Source: an uncultured Clostridia bacterium (GTDB taxonomy: Bacteria; Bacillota; Clostridia; TANB77; CAG-508). From it: DNA of 64,000 bases. The position numbers and the translations under genes are program-made. Where the stretch lies: positions 62,001 through 126,000 of the forward strand of contig CAMVJW010000001.1 in NCBI GenBank assembly GCA_947167965.1, written 5' to 3'. Positions 24,197 through 33,681 of this stretch are shown piece after piece. Under the pieces are notes generated by a model. The model saw only the letters and a list, made by a program, of their open reading frames with translations, did not search any database and had not been told where the DNA came from. Numbering within the stretch: position 1 is the stretch's first letter; every line of letters starts with the position of its first letter.

Positions 24197-26824
24197 TTAT
24201 TTCATTTTTTCTTTTATTCTTACTAAAGTATTTAATGCATCAATAGGTGTAAGCTCGTTTAAGTCAACTTTATCAAGTTCTTGAGCAATTTCTGCTAATT
24301 TATAATTAAACATATCAAATTGTCCTTCCGACTTCTGTTTTTCAGATTTTGTATGTGGTGTATCTTTTAGGATGCTTTTTCTTTCTAAAGTTTTTAATAT
24401 TTCATTCGCTCTTTTTGTTACTTCTTTTGGAACTCCTGCAAGTTTTGCAACATGAACTCCATAACTTTCGTCAGTTCCACCTTCTACAATTTTTCTTAAA
24501 AATATAATATCTTCACCTTTTTCTTTTACAGCTATTGAATAATTCTTTATTCCATTACCTTCTTCTTCTAAAGTTGTCATTTCATGATAATGTGTTGCAA
24601 ATAATGTTTTAGCTCCACATTTATTTTTATCTGCAATATATTCTGCAACAGCCCATGCAATAGATAATCCATCATAAGTTGATGTACCTCTTCCTATTTC
24701 ATCTAAAATCACTAAGCTATTGTTAGTAGCCTCTTTTAAAATACTAGCAACTTCCATCATTTCAACCATAAATGTACTTTGTCCCATAGATAAGTCATCT
24801 GATGCTCCAACTCTAGTAAAAATCTTATCTACTACACCTATTTTTGCTTCTTTTGCTGGAACAAAGCTTCCTACTTGCGCCATTAAAGTAATTAGTGCAA
24901 CCTGTCTCATATATGTTGATTTTCCGGCCATATTAGGTCCCGTAATAATTGCTAATCTATTTAAATCGCTATCTAAATATGTATCATTAGAGATGAATTC
25001 TCCTGATGATAACATTTTTTCAATTACAGGATGTCTTCCTTCTTTTATATCTATAACACCATTATTATTAATTTTTGGTTTACAATAGTTCATATCTTCA
25101 GCTACTATTGCAAAAGATACTAAAACATCTAATGCTGAAATGTTGTCAGCAGTTTTTTGAAGTCTTTTAACATTTTTGGCAATACTATCACGAACTTTAT
25201 GAAAGGCATCTAGCTCTAGTTTAATAACCTTTTCTTCCGCTCCTAATATTTGGTTTTCCATATTTTTTAGTTCTTCTGTAATATATCTTTCTCCATTAGT
25301 TAATGTTTGCTTTCTAATATATGAATCCGGAACCATATTTTTATACATATTAGTAACTTCTATATAGTATCCAAAAACTTTATTAAATCCAATCTTTAGA
25401 GTTTTAATTCCTGTTTTTTCTTTTTCTTCTGCTTCTAATTCCATTAACCATTTTTTACCGTTTTGAGTGGCATTTTTTAGTTTATCAATTTCTTCATCAT
25501 ATCCTAGTTTTATATATCCTCCATCTTTTGTATTCATTGGAGGATCATCTTCAATTGCCTCATCAATTAAGGTATACATATCTTGTAATTTATCTATATT
25601 TTCACAAATTTCTTTTAAATAGTTAGTTTTAACTTGAGATAATATCTGTTTTATTTCTGGTAATTTTGATAATGAATTTTTTAATGTTATCATATCTCTA
25701 GGAGTAGCATTTCCATAAGCCATTTTGCCTGCTAAGCGTTCTATATCATATACTTTTTTCAAATTTTCTATAATATCTCCTCTTAGCATAATACTATCTT
25801 TTAATTCATTAACTGCCTCTAGTCTTTTATTAATCTCTACTGCATCTATTAATGGATCATTTAGCCATCTTCGTAATAATCTTCCTCCCATTGAAGTTGA
25901 AGTTTTATCTAATACCCATAATAAAGTACCTTTTTTTGATTTATCTCTTAATCTTTCTGTAATCTCTAAATTTCTTCTTGCATTAATATCTAATGACATA
26001 TATTTTGATACAATATAAAGCTTAACTTTATTAATATGGTTTAAATCTGTCATTTGAGTTTTTTCTAAATACTTTTTCATAGCATTTATACTAGTAATTG
26101 CTAATAGATTTTTATTATATTCTTTTACTACATTTAGTTTTGAATCAACTAAACTAAATCTTTCATTAAAAATAGTAGTATCTTCACTAAAGAAATTCTC
26201 ATCACATGTTGTTATATATACATTTTCAAATCTAGTTTTTATTTTTGAAATTTCTTCTTTTGAATCCTGCATCATCTTATTTACAACAATTTCAGCTGGA
26301 TTAAATCTAGAAATTTCATCTAATAATAAAGCAAAATTGTTTTCTTCTTTAATCTGTGATGCATAAAATTCTCCTGTAGAAATATCACATATTGATATTC
26401 CATAAAAAATTCCAGCTTTATAAATTGTCATAATGTAATTATTTTTTCTTTCTTCTAGCATATTAGAATCTACAACAGTACCTGGAGTTACTATTTTTAT
26501 AACTCCTCTTTTTACAATTCCTTTAGTACTTTTTGGGTCCTCTAATTGTTCACATATTGCAACTTTATATCCTTTGTTTATTAATTTTGCAATATAGTTT
26601 TCAGCAGCATGAAATGGAATACCTGCCATTGGTGCTCTTTCTTCTAATCCACAATCTTTACCTGTTAAAGTTATTTCTAATTCTCTAGATACTAAAATTG
26701 CATCATCAAAAAACATTTCGTAAAAGTCGCCTAATCTATAAAACAATATACAATCATTATACTGCTCTTTTGTTTCTAAATAATTTTGCATCATTGGTGA
26801 GCATTTTGATTTATCTATCTTCAT
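24197..26824 (-). CDS. mutS: DNA mismatch repair protein MutS
   Basis: 875 aa, full length. The mismatch-recognition motif F34-Y-E36 is in GDFYEMF. The connector, lever and clamp domains follow, then the ABC-type ATPase with Walker A GPNMAGKST (629-637), Walker B VILDEIGRGTST and the H-loop TLFATHYHE. The C-terminal helix-turn-helix supports dimers. It is the first gene of a mutS - thyX-like - thyX - HAD run. mutL is not adjacent, which is unusual for Firmicutes. Confidence 0.97.
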   Translation of the reverse strand: MKIDKSKCSPMMQNYLETKEQYNDCILFYRLGDFYEMFFDDAILVSRELEITLTGKDCGLEERAPMAGIPFHAAENYIAKLINKGYKVAICEQLEDPKSTKGIVKRGVIKIVTPGTVVDSNMLEERKNNYIMTIYKAGIFYGISICDISTGEFYASQIKEENNFALLLDEISRFNPAEIVVNKMMQDSKEEISKIKTRFENVYITTCDENFFSEDTTIFNERFSLVDSKLNVVKEYNKNLLAITSINAMKKYLEKTQMTDLNHINKVKLYIVSKYMSLDINARRNLEITERLRDKSKKGTLLWVLDKTSTSMGGRLLRRWLNDPLIDAVEINKRLEAVNELKDSIMLRGDIIENLKKVYDIERLAGKMAYGNATPRDMITLKNSLSKLPEIKQILSQVKTNYLKEICENIDKLQDMYTLIDEAIEDDPPMNTKDGGYIKLGYDEEIDKLKNATQNGKKWLMELEAEEKEKTGIKTLKIGFNKVFGYYIEVTNMYKNMVPDSYIRKQTLTNGERYITEELKNMENQILGAEEKVIKLELDAFHKVRDSIAKNVKRLQKTADNISALDVLVSFAIVAEDMNYCKPKINNNGVIDIKEGRHPVIEKMLSSGEFISNDTYLDSDLNRLAIITGPNMAGKSTYMRQVALITLMAQVGSFVPAKEAKIGVVDKIFTRVGASDDLSMGQSTFMVEMMEVASILKEATNNSLVILDEIGRGTSTYDGLSIAWAVAEYIADKNKCGAKTLFATHYHEMTTLEEEGNGIKNYSIAVKEKGEDIIFLRKIVEGGTDESYGVHVAKLAGVPKEVTKRANEILKTLERKSILKDTPHTKSEKQKSEGQFDMFNYKLAEIAQELDKVDLNELTPIDALNTLVRIKEKMK

Positions 26825-26901
26825 TATGTTATTACCCTTTCTCTGTTTTAATTAGTATATGATATATCATATTTTGACAAAAAAAGTCAAGATAAAAACT
26901 C

Positions 26902-26929
26902 TTGCAATAATCATTGTCTATGATATAAT
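26902..26929 (+). promoter_or_regulatory. Promoter of the acyl-CoA ligase gene
   Basis: TTGCAA (26902-26907), 16-bp spacer, TATAAT (26924-26929) with TGA immediately before it (extended -10). Confidence 0.75.
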
Positions 26930-26988
26930 GTTTTGGATTAAGTTTAACTTAATTATAATAAAATATTAATTTCGGAAGGATAAAAATA

Positions 26989-28773
26989 ATGGTATATTCA
27001 AATCAAGAAATTGAAAAAACAAGAAATTCAAAAAAAGTTGACAGAAGAGTTTATAAGTCACGAAAAATTGAAAATTTTAGAGACCTAGTTTTTTATAGTT
27101 GTAAAAACTATTCAGATCATATTGCATATAAATATAAAGAAAAACCAAGTGATACTACAATTATAGAAAAAACATACCAAAATGCATTTGATGATTTAAA
27201 AGCATTTGGTACAGCTATGTTAAATAGGAATTTAAACTACAGGAAAATAGCTGTAATTGGTGAAAATAGATATGAGTGGTGTATTACTTACTTAGCCACC
27301 ACCACATCTGGTTTAATAATTGTACCATTAGATAAACTTTTACCAGAAAAAGAAATAGAAAATTTAATTAAAAGGTCTGGTATTGAATTAATTGTTTGTG
27401 ACAAAAAATATGTTGACACTTTAAAAAAATTAAAATCTTCAAAACAAACAAATTTAAACACTATTATATGCATGGATGATATTAAAGATAATGAAGTTGA
27501 ATACTGGTACAATGTTAGAAATGATGGTCAAAAATCACTTGATAATGGTGACAACAAGTATGAAAATATTAAAATAGATGAAAATGCAATGTCAATTTTA
27601 TTATTTACATCTGGTACTACATCTGAAGCAAAAGGCGTTATGCTTTCTCAAAAAAATATATGTGTTAATATAGAAGATATGGCTACATATTCTAAAATGT
27701 ATGATAATGATACAATTCTTTCTATATTACCATTACATCATACTTTTGAATGTACAATTTCTTTTTTATATGGTTTTTATAGTGGAATATGTTTAGCTTT
27801 TTGTGATGGATTAAGATATTACGCACAAAATTTAAAAGATTATAAAGTTACAATCATTGTTGCTGTACCTGCCCTACTTGAAGCAATTTACAAAAAAATT
27901 AAAAAAGGTATTGCAGATTCTGGCAAACAATCCACATTCAATAAAGCTGTTAAAATATCTAATTTTTTACTTAAATTGCATATAGATGCAAGAAAAAAAC
28001 TATTTAAAGCTGTTAGAGATCAGCTTGGTGGAAATGTAAGAATTATATATTATGGTGCAGCACAAATGGAGCCAGAAACTATAAAAGGTTACAAAAACTT
28101 AGGAATCGAATCAGTTCAAGGTTATGGTTTAACAGAAACATCTCCAATTGTTACAGCAGAAACAGATAAATGCCATAAAACTGGAACTGTAGGTTTATGC
28201 TTTCCATCACTAGAAATGAAAATCATAGATAAAAATTCTGATGGAATTGGAGAAATATGTGTAAAAGGTGCATCTGTAATGCTAGGATACTATGAAGCTC
28301 CTGAAAAAACAAAAGAAGCCATCGATAAAGATGGATGGTTTAAAACTGGTGATTATGGGTATTTTGATGATGAAGATTTCCTACACTTAGTTGGTAGAAA
28401 AAATGATGTTATTGTATTAAAAAATGGAAAGAATGTTTATCCAGATGAAATCGAAGGTTTAATTAGTAAACTTCCTTATGTTGTTCAAAGCCTTGTTTTT
28501 GCAAGAGAAGAATCAGCTAGAGACTCTATGCTTATGGCAAAAATAGTTTATGATGAGGTTGAATTTAAAAAAGAACATTCAAGTATTGATATAAAAGATT
28601 TAGATTCTTTAAATCAAACTATAATGAATGATATTAAAGAAAATGTAAATAGCACTCTTCCTACATTCAAGCACATTAAAAAAATAATTATAACTACAGA
28701 ACAAATGGAACAAACAACAACACGTAAAATTAAAAGAAATTTAGAATTAAAAAAATTAAAGGACAATAAATAA
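26989..28773 (+). CDS. Long-chain acyl-CoA synthetase (AMP-binding, class I adenylate-forming)
   Basis: 594 aa. P-loop LLFTSGTTSEAKGVML, the aromatic/ATP motif GYGLTETSP, the hinge region GWFKTGDYGYFD and GRKNDVIVLKNGKNVYPDEIE, and the C-terminal catalytic lysine in TTTRKIKR. These are typical of FadD/long-chain-fatty-acid CoA ligases, which activate fatty acids via acyl-AMP. It is a single-gene unit with an extended -10 promoter and terminator. Substrate chain length cannot be told. Confidence 0.88.
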   Translation: MVYSNQEIEKTRNSKKVDRRVYKSRKIENFRDLVFYSCKNYSDHIAYKYKEKPSDTTIIEKTYQNAFDDLKAFGTAMLNRNLNYRKIAVIGENRYEWCITYLATTTSGLIIVPLDKLLPEKEIENLIKRSGIELIVCDKKYVDTLKKLKSSKQTNLNTIICMDDIKDNEVEYWYNVRNDGQKSLDNGDNKYENIKIDENAMSILLFTSGTTSEAKGVMLSQKNICVNIEDMATYSKMYDNDTILSILPLHHTFECTISFLYGFYSGICLAFCDGLRYYAQNLKDYKVTIIVAVPALLEAIYKKIKKGIADSGKQSTFNKAVKISNFLLKLHIDARKKLFKAVRDQLGGNVRIIYYGAAQMEPETIKGYKNLGIESVQGYGLTETSPIVTAETDKCHKTGTVGLCFPSLEMKIIDKNSDGIGEICVKGASVMLGYYEAPEKTKEAIDKDGWFKTGDYGYFDDEDFLHLVGRKNDVIVLKNGKNVYPDEIEGLISKLPYVVQSLVFAREESARDSMLMAKIVYDEVEFKKEHSSIDIKDLDSLNQTIMNDIKENVNSTLPTFKHIKKIIITTEQMEQTTTRKIKRNLELKKLKDNK

Positions 28774-28793
28774 TTAATAAGATTTTAAATAAT

Positions 28794-28845
28794 AAAACCT
28801 CTGGCAAATCTTATAATATTAAGATATCACCTGAGGTTTTTATCT
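28794..28845 (+). terminator. Terminator after the acyl-CoA ligase gene
   Basis: Outer stem aaaacctc (28794-28801) with gaggtttt (28833-28840), plus an inner stem around atctta/taagat, then a T-rich tract. Confidence 0.7.
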
Positions 28846-28860
28846 TTTCATTTAATATTT

Positions 28861-29547
28861 TTATCTAATTATATTAGTTTTTATTAACTCTTCTGTTTGA
28901 TAATCATAATAATTAATTGTTAAGTGCCAATCTTCAATTCCGTTTAATCCTTGAACCATAATAGAACTTAACATCATACAACTTTTTATTTCTATAGCAA
29001 TAATTTTAGAATCTAAAGATTTATCATAATAAACATTAAATTCTTTACATTGTTTATCCCATTTGATATCATATTTTTCGTTTATTTTTTTTAAAGAATC
29101 TTTTTCATTTAAAATCATATTATACATAGCAATTTTTATATCATCTTTTGCCTCTTTTATAGCTTCAATATATATTTTTTCATCATCCTCTTTTACAAAA
29201 GAATATATTTTTAGTATTTTTTCCATATCAAATCTTTTTCTACCATAAACATCTCTAATTTCTGAAAATTTATCTTGTGATACAGAATTGTGTTCTATTC
29301 TAGTTCCATCTGCTAAATCAATTAATATAGGATATTTTTCTCTCTCTTTATTAACTTCATTAATCTGATTAGTTATAAAATATAAATCATTTCCTGTTTT
29401 TTTAAAATTGAAACTGTTAAATATTTTTTCTCCACTTAGTGAATTAAAATAAATGTTTATTTTTCCTTTTCCAGTATCAAAAAAATTAATGTAAGTAGAA
29501 TAACTATAATAATTATAATCTTTCCTTTTTTCATATCTTCTCTCCAT
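28861..29547 (-). CDS. Hypothetical protein
   Basis: 228 aa, charged and Tyr-rich (YNYYSYSTYINFF near the start), without signal peptide or membrane helix. The middle (about 115-165) looks helical; the end is probably beta (HLTINYYDYQTEEL). The frame is long and undisturbed, and codon use matches the neighbours, so it is probably real, but no family is recognised. The ribosome binding site before ATG 29547 is weak, and a TTGACA lies only about 15 bases upstream, so the start is uncertain. Confidence 0.55.
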   Translation of the reverse strand: MERRYEKRKDYNYYSYSTYINFFDTGKGKINIYFNSLSGEKIFNSFNFKKTGNDLYFITNQINEVNKEREKYPILIDLADGTRIEHNSVSQDKFSEIRDVYGRKRFDMEKILKIYSFVKEDDEKIYIEAIKEAKDDIKIAMYNMILNEKDSLKKINEKYDIKWDKQCKEFNVYYDKSLDSKIIAIEIKSCMMLSSIMVQGLNGIEDWHLTINYYDYQTEELIKTNIIR

Positions 29548-29631
29548 TTTCTATATATATTTGTCAATATAGTATTCTTTATGTATAGTCCTAGTTTTTG
29601 CACTTTTTTTATACTTTTTTCGCATTTTCTC

Positions 29632-29660
29632 TTGTCTTTTTCTTAAATTTGTAGGATAAT
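29632..29660 (+). promoter_or_regulatory. Candidate promoter of the VirD4/TraG-like gene
   Basis: TTGTCT (29632-29637), 17-bp spacer, GATAAT (29655-29660), about 57 nt before the strong ribosome binding site at 29704-29711. Confidence 0.5.
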
Positions 29661-29716
29661 ATTAGTAGTTATGTAAAAAAATACTTATTATTATTTACTT
29701 TGGAAAGGAGGATATT

Positions 29717-29767
29717 ATGTGGTTTTTTAGCCAACATAATTTTATATATAATGAAGTTATTAGATAG
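29717..29767 (+). CDS. 16-aa ORF with the strong ribosome binding site of the VirD4-like gene
   Basis: AAAGGAGG (29704-29711) is placed five bases before ATG 29717, which opens MWFFSQHNFIYNEVIR and stops at 29767. The next start, ATG 29751 of the large ATPase, lies inside it in another frame and has no ribosome binding site. Either this is an overlapping leader coupling translation, or the true protein begins here and a +1 shift leads into the large frame. No CGG is involved, so it does not fit the CGG rule. Confidence 0.45.
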   Translation: MWFFSQHNFIYNEVIR

Positions 29768-32072
29768 GTTTCTTAAGATATTAAATGTAAATAGAAATAC
29801 ATTTTTTACATTTATTCTTACATTAATTACATTTTATATTTGTGTAGATAGACTTGTAGAAATGCTACTTATGTTTTTTACAGGAATATCATCTTCATAT
29901 TGGGGTCCAATAAAATATACATTTGCACTTGCATGCCCAGCTTTTGCATTTGCATTTATGCCCAAATCTAGTTTTGCACATGATAAGCAACATAAACAAA
30001 CATTGTTTTATGTTTATGCTGTTGGTATGTATATAATTGCTGTTTCAATGTTTACACAGTGGCTTAATGGCTTATTATGGTTATTATTTTCAATAGTTCC
30101 AAATTACACAAAAATTGTAACAGAATTCCCAAGTTTAGTTAGACATGCATTTTGTGCAGTTTCAATATATTTACCACTAGTAACTGTTTATCCATTTATA
30201 GCAAAGAAGCTTGTTTTCAGTGTAGATGATTCTCAAGAAAGAGTAAAATCATTATGGGAATATACTGGTATAGATCTATCAGATTCATCTGCAAAACATA
30301 ATGCATATATGTGTGATGTTACATTTTTATTTAATCAAATTGATGGTAAAAAAATAACCTACGCAGAATCATGCAGATATAGATCAATGCTTGTTTGTGG
30401 TGGTTCTGGAACAGGTAAAACCGCAAGAGTTTTTGAACCTATGATTTCTCAAGATATAGCAAAAAAATACTTTTTTAAAGAGGCATCTAAAGAATTAGGT
30501 TTTACAGCATTAAAAACAGGTATTGCCTCTCTTAACTCACCATATAGTAATGAATATCTAAATGAAAACTTTAATTTAAATATGCTTGTTCCTTCATTTG
30601 GAAAAGATGCTATTTTTAAAACATTTATGAAAAAAATGGTACTATCAACTTCTCCAATTACTACATATAGAAATATTGGTGTAACATATATTTCTCCAGA
30701 TAATGAAAGTATAGAAAAAATGATGTCAGTTTGTGATAATTATAATGTTCGTTATACATTAATTGACCCAGAAAGTTCATTAAGTACAAAAGGTCTAAAC
30801 CCATTTGTATATGATGATCCTAGTAAAATTGCAACAACAATTTCATATACATTAAATGCTATTAAATTTCATGAATCAGAAGAAATATCAGAAAATATCG
30901 TTATCCAAATACTAGAAAACTTAAGCATACTTTTAAAACTTATTTATCCAAAAATGCATGACGGTTCAATTCCAAATATGGAAGATTTACTTAATCTTTT
31001 AAACAATTTTGAATTAGTAAATAAGATGTGTAAAATTTTAAAGAGTGATGAAGAATTATCAAAAGATTATGAAATGCTTATAACCTATTTAGAAAGAAAC
31101 TTTTATAAAGAATCTCCAGGTTTTGATAAGATGCAAGAGTATTCTTTAATTATTAGCAGTAGATTAGAGAATCTACTTAGATCTTCTAAAATCAAATCTA
31201 TTTTATGTAATAGATTTGATAATATTGATTTTGATAAAGCTCTTGCAAATGGTGAATTTATATTTTTATGTACTCGTAGAGGTGAAGTTGGTAGATTTGC
31301 AAGTCAAGCTTTAGGATTCTTCTTCTTGCTTTCTATGCAAAATGCTGTTTTACGAAGACCTGGAAATGAACATTCAAGAATACCATATTACCTATATATA
31401 GATGAATTTCCAGATTATTTAAATTATTATACAGAAACAATATTTACAATGTATAGAAAATATTGTGTAGGTACAACTATATCTGCTCAAAGTATTTCTA
31501 TGTTAAAAGATGCATCTGATTCAGGTAAAATTAATAGTACAGTTCTTGCTAACTGTTCAAATAAAATATTTACTGGTGGTGCTGCTCCAAGAGAAGAGCT
31601 TGAGTGGTGGAACAAAGAAATGGGACAATTTAAGGAATGGAGTACAAAACGTAATTTTGATGAAACAAAACTAAAAATGGATCCAAAATATGGGGATGTT
31701 TCTTTTGCATATAAAGATAGACTTGCACCAGGTCAATTACAATTTCTTCCTGATAATACATGTGGTTATAAAATTATTGGTGATAATGGAAAACCTCAAA
31801 ATGGTCCTGGAATTATTAATTTTATGGAAAACAAACATAAAGAAAAACACAAGTCTAAAACCTATGATTTTGAAAAATACTCAAATTCTAATGGCGTCTC
31901 AGATGAAGTAAATGATGATTCTAGAAAATTCTTTTCTAAAAGAAAACCATCTACCATGATAAAGAATTCAGAAACAGAAATTGACCCTATCCAAAATGAT
32001 CCAACTGTAAATCATTTATTTAATAATGACAATGCAATTGTTATTAATTTTAAGAATAAGAAAGATAATTAA
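29751..32072 (+). CDS. VirD4/TraG-type coupling-protein-like ATPase (orphan)
   Basis: 773 aa from ATG 29751. The N-terminal third has about four membrane helices. Walker A is GGSGTGKT (residues about 217-224), Walker B FIFLCTR or YLYIDEF, and the TraM-recognition-type segment runs TISAQSISMLKD. The C-terminus is charged and Asn-rich. Such ATPases couple DNA or protein substrates to type IV secretion. No relaxase, VirB4, VirB6 or integrase is near, and codon use matches the chromosome, so it looks like a resident gene. It might serve DNA movement or protein export. Start uncertain (see 29717-29767). Confidence 0.75.
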   Translation: MKLLDRFLKILNVNRNTFFTFILTLITFYICVDRLVEMLLMFFTGISSSYWGPIKYTFALACPAFAFAFMPKSSFAHDKQHKQTLFYVYAVGMYIIAVSMFTQWLNGLLWLLFSIVPNYTKIVTEFPSLVRHAFCAVSIYLPLVTVYPFIAKKLVFSVDDSQERVKSLWEYTGIDLSDSSAKHNAYMCDVTFLFNQIDGKKITYAESCRYRSMLVCGGSGTGKTARVFEPMISQDIAKKYFFKEASKELGFTALKTGIASLNSPYSNEYLNENFNLNMLVPSFGKDAIFKTFMKKMVLSTSPITTYRNIGVTYISPDNESIEKMMSVCDNYNVRYTLIDPESSLSTKGLNPFVYDDPSKIATTISYTLNAIKFHESEEISENIVIQILENLSILLKLIYPKMHDGSIPNMEDLLNLLNNFELVNKMCKILKSDEELSKDYEMLITYLERNFYKESPGFDKMQEYSLIISSRLENLLRSSKIKSILCNRFDNIDFDKALANGEFIFLCTRRGEVGRFASQALGFFFLLSMQNAVLRRPGNEHSRIPYYLYIDEFPDYLNYYTETIFTMYRKYCVGTTISAQSISMLKDASDSGKINSTVLANCSNKIFTGGAAPREELEWWNKEMGQFKEWSTKRNFDETKLKMDPKYGDVSFAYKDRLAPGQLQFLPDNTCGYKIIGDNGKPQNGPGIINFMENKHKEKHKSKTYDFEKYSNSNGVSDEVNDDSRKFFSKRKPSTMIKNSETEIDPIQNDPTVNHLFNNDNAIVINFKNKKDN

Positions 32073-32081
32073 ATCTTAAAG

Positions 32082-32112
32082 CAAAGTTAAATATATTTTA
32101 ACTTTGTTTTTT
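32082..32112 (+). terminator. Terminator after the VirD4-like gene
   Basis: A 10-bp stem (caaagttaaa 32082-32091, tttaactttg 32097-32106) is followed by TTTTTT. Confidence 0.85.
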
Positions 32113-32122
32113 AACTTTTGTA

Positions 32123-32151
32123 TTGAAAATTACATAAAATAAGTATATAAT
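32123..32151 (+). promoter_or_regulatory. Promoter of murC
   Basis: TTGAAA (32123-32128), 17-bp spacer, TATAAT (32146-32151). Confidence 0.8.
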
Positions 32152-32212
32152 CATTTTTGTATTTAATATAAAGAATTAAACATTTTAAATTAAACAAGGA
32201 GTGAATTTAATT

Positions 32213-33601
32213 ATGCCAGATATAAGTAGATTAAAAAAATATAACACAATACATATGGTAGGTATTGGTGGAGTTAGTATGAGTGGAATTGCTGAAATAC
32301 TAATTAATTTTGGATTTAAAGTTACAGGCTCTAATAATGTAGAATCTGATACTACTAAAAAGTTAAAAAAAGCTGGAATTAAAATTTATATTGGTCACAA
32401 TAGCACTAATATTGAAAATCCTGATGTTGTAGTTTATTCTGCTGCTATTAAACAAGACAATATTGAATTAGTTACAGCAAAAGAAAAAAACATCCCTATA
32501 ATTGAAAGAGCTGACTTTTTAGGTGAGCTTACAAGATGTTATTCTGATACTATTACTATTGCCGGAACTCATGGAAAAAGTACCACTACATCTATGGTTT
32601 CTTTATGTTTCTTAGAAGCTTTAAAAGATCCAAGTATTCAAGTAGGTGCTGATATTAAAGCTATAAATGGTAATTATAAAGTTGGAAATAGCGAATATTT
32701 TATTATAGAAGCATGTGAATATGTTGAGAGTTTTCTAAAATTTAGCCCCAAAGCAGAAATCATTTTAAATATAGATAATGATCACTTAGACTATTTTAAA
32801 AATTTTGAAAATATCAAAAATGCTTTTATAAAATATGCTAAATTATTACCTAATGATGGTTTATTAGTAGTTAATGGTGATGATGAAAATGCTTTAAATC
32901 TTAAAAGCCATGTAAATTGTAATGTTCTAACATATGGTATAACAAATAAAAATACTGACTTTTTTGCAGTTAATATTGTTTTTGATAACAACGGTTTCCC
33001 AGAATTTGATGTTTATACTAAAGATACATATTATGGAAAAATTAAACTAAGTATTACTGGAATGCATAATGTTTTAAATGCTCTTTCTTGTATTGCTCTA
33101 TGTGATTATTATGGAATTAAATTGGATGCTATTCAATCTGCTTTATCAAAATTTACAGGGGCTGATAGAAGATTTGAATTTAAGGGTAAATTTAATGGTG
33201 CAAGCATTTTTGATGATTATGGTCACCACCCTACTGAAATAATTGCTACTTCAAAAGCTTTAATGAATAAAAAGTATAATAAATCATGGGTTGTTTTCCA
33301 ACCACATACATATAGCAGAACACAAGCATTATTAGATGATTTTGCAAAAGCATTGCTAAACTTTGATAATATAATTCTTTTAGATATTTATGCTGCTAGA
33401 GAAACAAATGTATATGGAATTTCATCTAAAGATTTAGCAGATAAAATTAAAGAACATGGTAAAGAAGCAAAATATATCCCAGATTTTACAGAATGTATTA
33501 ATTATCTAAAAAATAATGTTCAAGAAAATGATATTGTTCTAACACAAGGAGCTGGAACAGTTACAGAAATTGGACCTATGTTACTAAACAGTCTTAAATA
33601 A
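32213..33601 (+). CDS. murC: UDP-N-acetylmuramate--L-alanine ligase MurC
   Basis: 462 aa from ATG 32213, about 11 bases after AAGGAG; an in-frame GTG at 32201 overlaps that site. It attaches L-Ala to UDP-MurNAc in cytoplasmic peptidoglycan synthesis. Visible: N-terminal UDP-binding GIGGVSMSG, central ATPase P-loop IAGTHGKSTTTSM, EACEY and NIDNDHLDYF, and C-terminal GADRRFEFKG and DDYGHHPTEI. It stands alone, with its own promoter and terminator, away from a division cluster. Confidence 0.96.
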   Translation: MPDISRLKKYNTIHMVGIGGVSMSGIAEILINFGFKVTGSNNVESDTTKKLKKAGIKIYIGHNSTNIENPDVVVYSAAIKQDNIELVTAKEKNIPIIERADFLGELTRCYSDTITIAGTHGKSTTTSMVSLCFLEALKDPSIQVGADIKAINGNYKVGNSEYFIIEACEYVESFLKFSPKAEIILNIDNDHLDYFKNFENIKNAFIKYAKLLPNDGLLVVNGDDENALNLKSHVNCNVLTYGITNKNTDFFAVNIVFDNNGFPEFDVYTKDTYYGKIKLSITGMHNVLNALSCIALCDYYGIKLDAIQSALSKFTGADRRFEFKGKFNGASIFDDYGHHPTEIIATSKALMNKKYNKSWVVFQPHTYSRTQALLDDFAKALLNFDNIILLDIYAARETNVYGISSKDLADKIKEHGKEAKYIPDFTECINYLKNNVQENDIVLTQGAGTVTEIGPMLLNSLK

Positions 33602-33628
33602 AATAAATATAATAAAACAAAATATAAT

Positions 33629-33680
33629 AAAAAAGATGTAGTTAACTCTTTATAATTAAAGATTCTACATCTTTTTTTAT
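33629..33680. terminator. Bidirectional terminator between murC and the pilus-like operon
   Basis: A 13-bp stem (33629-33641 with 33665-33677) with T runs on both strands. It ends murC and, on the minus strand, the 13-gene pilus-like operon. Confidence 0.85.
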
Positions 33681-33681
33681 T

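Noticed and set aside
26856..26875. Palindrome atatgatatatcatat upstream of mutS as an operator
   Set aside because: Short AT-only palindromes are frequent in this DNA; nothing else supports it.
29751..32072. VirD4-like gene as part of an integrative conjugative element
   Set aside because: No relaxase, VirB4, integrase, att repeats or change of base composition nearby; flanked by housekeeping genes.
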